From contig NZ_JNJN01000029.1 of the NCBI RefSeq assembly GCF_000701665.1, forward strand, positions 1 to 35,607: 35,607 nucleotides of DNA, in the 5' to 3' direction. Positions 34,701-35,607 of the stretch are shown here, piece after piece. Position 1 is the stretch's first letter. Each line of letters opens with the position of its first letter. The position numbers were made by a program, and so were the translations under genes. The notes beneath the pieces were generated by a model. The model was given only the letters and a program-made list of their open reading frames with translations, was not told where the DNA came from and did not search any database. Source of the stretch: Agathobaculum desmolans ATCC 43058 (GTDB lineage Bacteria > Bacillota > Clostridia > Oscillospirales > Butyricicoccaceae).

Positions 34701-35305
34701 ATTATTCCGCTGATTTTGATGATTATTCCGGCAAGGCCGATGCAACGGCCGAAGTGGATGGCGAAGCCGGTCCGGTAATCGGCGCAGATGTGCCGGAGAA
34801 CCACTGGGCCTATCAGACCATCCGTACACTGATCGACCGCGGCATCATCAGCGGCGATGAAAACGGCAATGTACGCCCGAACGACACGATCACCCGCGAA
34901 GAAGTAGCCAAGCTGCTGCTGGGCACCATGGATATTCCGGTAACAGAAGAGGGCACGATCGCCGCAGGCGACCGCTCCTCGGTTTGGGCCAAGGATATTC
35001 TGGCAACTGCCCGCAAACAGGGCATTATGGAGGGTGACGAACACGGACGGATGCACGGACGGGACACTGCCAGCCGTGCACAGGTTGTCACTATGGTTGC
35101 GCGTGCAGCCAAGATCCAGAGCGAGGACTTCAGCGTGCTCGACCGCTTCGGTGATGCGGCCACGATCCCCGCATATGCCAAGCCTGGCGCCGCAGGCATG
35201 ATCGAAAAGGACATGCTGAGCGGCTATGAGGACGGTAAGCTGCACCTCGAGCGGACGATCCGCCGTGCGGAAGCCTTTACGCTGCTGGCGGGGCTGCTCG
35301 GTTAA
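31730..35305 (+). CDS. Secreted metallophosphoesterase with CARDB/LamG-like domains and C-terminal SLH repeats
   Basis: 1191 residues from ATG 31730, set by GAAAGAGGAGAG upstream. Signal peptide about 1-31 (LLLTLVMLLSLLPVQALA). A purple-acid-phosphatase-like FN3 domain covers about 40-130. The calcineurin-like core (about 138-390) has metal ligands in SDSH (D145, H147), GDMVEG (D172), GNHD (N206, H207), HHP (H299-H300) and GHTH (H327, H329). Two CARDB-like beta domains (about 430-620) and a LamG/concanavalin-like domain (about 630-840, DQSGKGNDG start) follow. Three SLH repeats close the protein (about 1020-1190: PENHWAYQTIRTLIDRG; VWAKDILATARKQG; PAYAKPGAAGMIEK). It should sit on the cell wall and cleave phosphate esters or phosphodiesters outside; the substrate is unknown. 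Confidence 0.9.
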   Translation: MKKNALRPKRLCSLLLTLVMLLSLLPVQALAVNEENGPSSFLAGPYLLTPKTDGIVVAWELDQPMKSTLSYGLSADAMQETEVRVEEGEAFQGKPMYLYRARLTGLAENTKYVYKVTAENGQTVEGSFRTLPADPQELRFAVVSDSHRFETASQVSDAIRTFDPHFILHTGDMVEGTGSQKDQFAYWFRNAGDFLHHVPVIYNSGNHDYGVYFDEYVSKIQKEQYHANESGSNISFNVGGVHITMMDSNPWALFELNSASGGQVDAATRKLVDDSLAWLKADLASSEAKNADFRVLTMHHPYEDDLTRKYIPAIAEAGNVNIMFAGHTHVYSRGVSADPARGARTLYVTQGDARIGDSKIDKGGDNKRPNENFAEILATGKGDMLQCTVKDGLLTCANVGLKSDAEQVIDAVTIASGEPSLQFDNIKITPDTVLSSGAVTVSAKVTNTGKGLAAAAFRIMDNGKERWIYQFGNPGTSRVVALDPGESLELSGTLELVELGKHTLQMAGFTKTVEVGFRKASYQYSNLRVKLGEGAVSDLTSDRLLVKADVKNIGNEAGTASVPFVLNGRTMGTQQVQLAAGETKTVEFTHTFQQGGEYEVTIGDASAQKVSILGAMQGVPVVKDQSGKGNDGLIRGNPTLVKYDGGYGLSLDGVDDYVEIPDRQNYTIDNGMTGMVWANVDRLAKEGEWDHNPLLVKGASISYGTNYLYRMAVRQTGMVTYGVGFDNDNGEYFWNDDDAIPGAGVQLGKWVQYTGGFDRATGGTSWENTKQSGAIDPPDFDSEIKNWPGSSMYAGFSFHRHLLSDRNRGKTHTMLTGDLGQIRFYTAKLTEKENAAIYAAPQSKGPQADKMVVWLDFDPKHIVTDGKHTTEWRASEGALKSLAYEVSLPGAASAKVTVESSADGKTVQNRVSADLKNGTGTIDLSKLGEAGYVRVVTDLHASVTEQATDIPVIRSYTVRAGQEQVWATLAAWNKGTFEGAAGYEPKDFLTDYSADFDDYSGKADATAEVDGEAGPVIGADVPENHWAYQTIRTLIDRGIISGDENGNVRPNDTITREEVAKLLLGTMDIPVTEEGTIAAGDRSSVWAKDILATARKQGIMEGDEHGRMHGRDTASRAQVVTMVARAAKIQSEDFSVLDRFGDAATIPAYAKPGAAGMIEKDMLSGYEDGKLHLERTIRRAEAFTLLAGLLG

Positions 35306-35372
35306 ACAGCATATCAGGCATGCCACAGCCTGCTGCACGCAGGCATGGAATTCTCTCTGCTGCCTGATCACA

Positions 35373-35423
35373 CGCCCCCTGTGGGAACCGCAGTACATGC
35401 GGTTCCCACAGGGGGCGCTTTTA
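35373..35423 (+). terminator. Strong intrinsic terminator of the sensory/phosphoesterase operon
   Basis: A perfect 20-bp stem (35373-35392 with 35398-35417, core GGGAACCGCA/TGCGGTTCCC), 5-nt loop, followed by CTTTTAT. It lies about 70 bp past the stop codon at 35305. Confidence 0.9.
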
Positions 35424-35470
35424 TGGGTGGGCGGCAGCAGTGCATATCGCGGCGCGCGATATTGCAATTC

Positions 35471-35500
35471 ACGAAAAAAGGTTCCCTGTCGGGAACCTTT
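35471..35500 (-). terminator. Second terminator, best read on the minus strand
   Basis: Perfect 10-bp stem AAAGGTTCCC/GGGAACCTTT (35477-35486, 35491-35500) with loop TGTC. On the minus strand it ends in six T residues, so it would stop transcription arriving from beyond the right edge. Confidence 0.75.
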
Positions 35501-35510
35501 AGTATATCGA

Positions 35511-35607
35511 AAGTAAGCGTCAAATAGGACGGCGAATTGAAAGTGGACGCAGAGTGTGCCAGAATATGAGAGGAACTCACCGAGACTCACAGTGAGTCTC
35601 GGTGAGT
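35511..35607. mobile_element. Possible end of an IS21-type element at the right edge
   Basis: The string GTAAGCGTC followed by GGCGAATTGAAAGTGGAC resembles terminal repeats I associate with IS21-family elements (IstA/IstB). No transposase codons lie within the window, so this rests on pattern memory only. Confidence 0.25.
35575..35607. repeat. Perfect 33-nt inverted repeat at the window end
   Basis: ACTCACCGAGACTCAC (35575-35590), a single A, and GTGAGTCTCGGTGAGT (35592-35607). The right arm stops exactly at the last base of the window. Confidence 0.9.

Noticed and set aside
33851-35590. A 579-codon minus-strand ORF inside the metallophosphoesterase gene.
   Set aside because: Antisense shadow in GC-rich coding DNA; it also runs across both terminator hairpins.

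Overview
The window looks like accessory chromosome from a low- to mid-GC Gram-positive anaerobe of the class Clostridia, probably a gut Oscillospirales relative. The basis is the S-layer homology (SLH) proteins, a YesM/YesN-type two-component system, strong GGAGG-type ribosome sites, Firmicute IS families and many overlapping start/stop codons. Species cannot be named from the sequence. No rRNA, tRNA or CRISPR array was seen. Both edges fall in mobile-element-like sequence, so this may be a whole draft contig.

Region 1 (1-3078) is an insertion-sequence pile-up: the 5' end of an IS30-type transposase (minus), a 5'-truncated IS3/IS150-type transposase (plus) whose catalytic Glu is replaced by Asp, and an intact IS256-family element (1316-2672) with 28-bp ends and a perfect 8-bp target duplication. 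About 400 bp without a gene follows.

Region 2 (3079-23626, all minus strand) is one long surface-polysaccharide operon read from a promoter at about 23600. In transcription order: rmlA, a frameshifted O-acyltransferase, rmlB, an ABC exporter (permease plus short ATPase), three paralogous GT2 glycosyltransferases, a GNAT acetyltransferase, an FdtA-type ketoisomerase, an FdtB-type aminotransferase, a GtrII-like membrane glycosyltransferase, rfbF, rfbG, rfbH, a split transketolase, an SDR reductase, gtrA, gtrB and a second polytopic membrane protein. Two nucleotide-sugar pathways are visible: dTDP-glucose to a dTDP-3-acetamido-3,6-dideoxyhexose (no rmlC or rmlD, so not rhamnose), and CDP-glucose to CDP-4-keto-3,6-dideoxyglucose. 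The transketolase pair plus SDR could turn the second product into a branched-chain sugar. Export is by the ABC route; GtrA/GtrB and the two membrane proteins suggest lipid-linked side-branch decoration outside the membrane.

Region 3 (23627-26251) holds gene-poor DNA and a chimeric minus-strand ORF. Its first two-thirds are an SLH S-layer protein lacking a recognisable start codon and ribosome site; its last third is a cytoplasmic-type VWA domain protein.

Region 4 (26379-35423, plus strand, visibly GC-richer) is a sensory operon: a sugar-binding-protein-like sensor, a YesM-type histidine kinase, a YesN-type AraC regulator, an orphan substrate-binding lipoprotein, and a 1191-residue secreted metallophosphoesterase with adhesion/lectin-like domains and C-terminal SLH repeats. 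No transport permease accompanies the two binding proteins. A strong terminator closes the operon, and the window ends in a perfect 33-nt inverted repeat.
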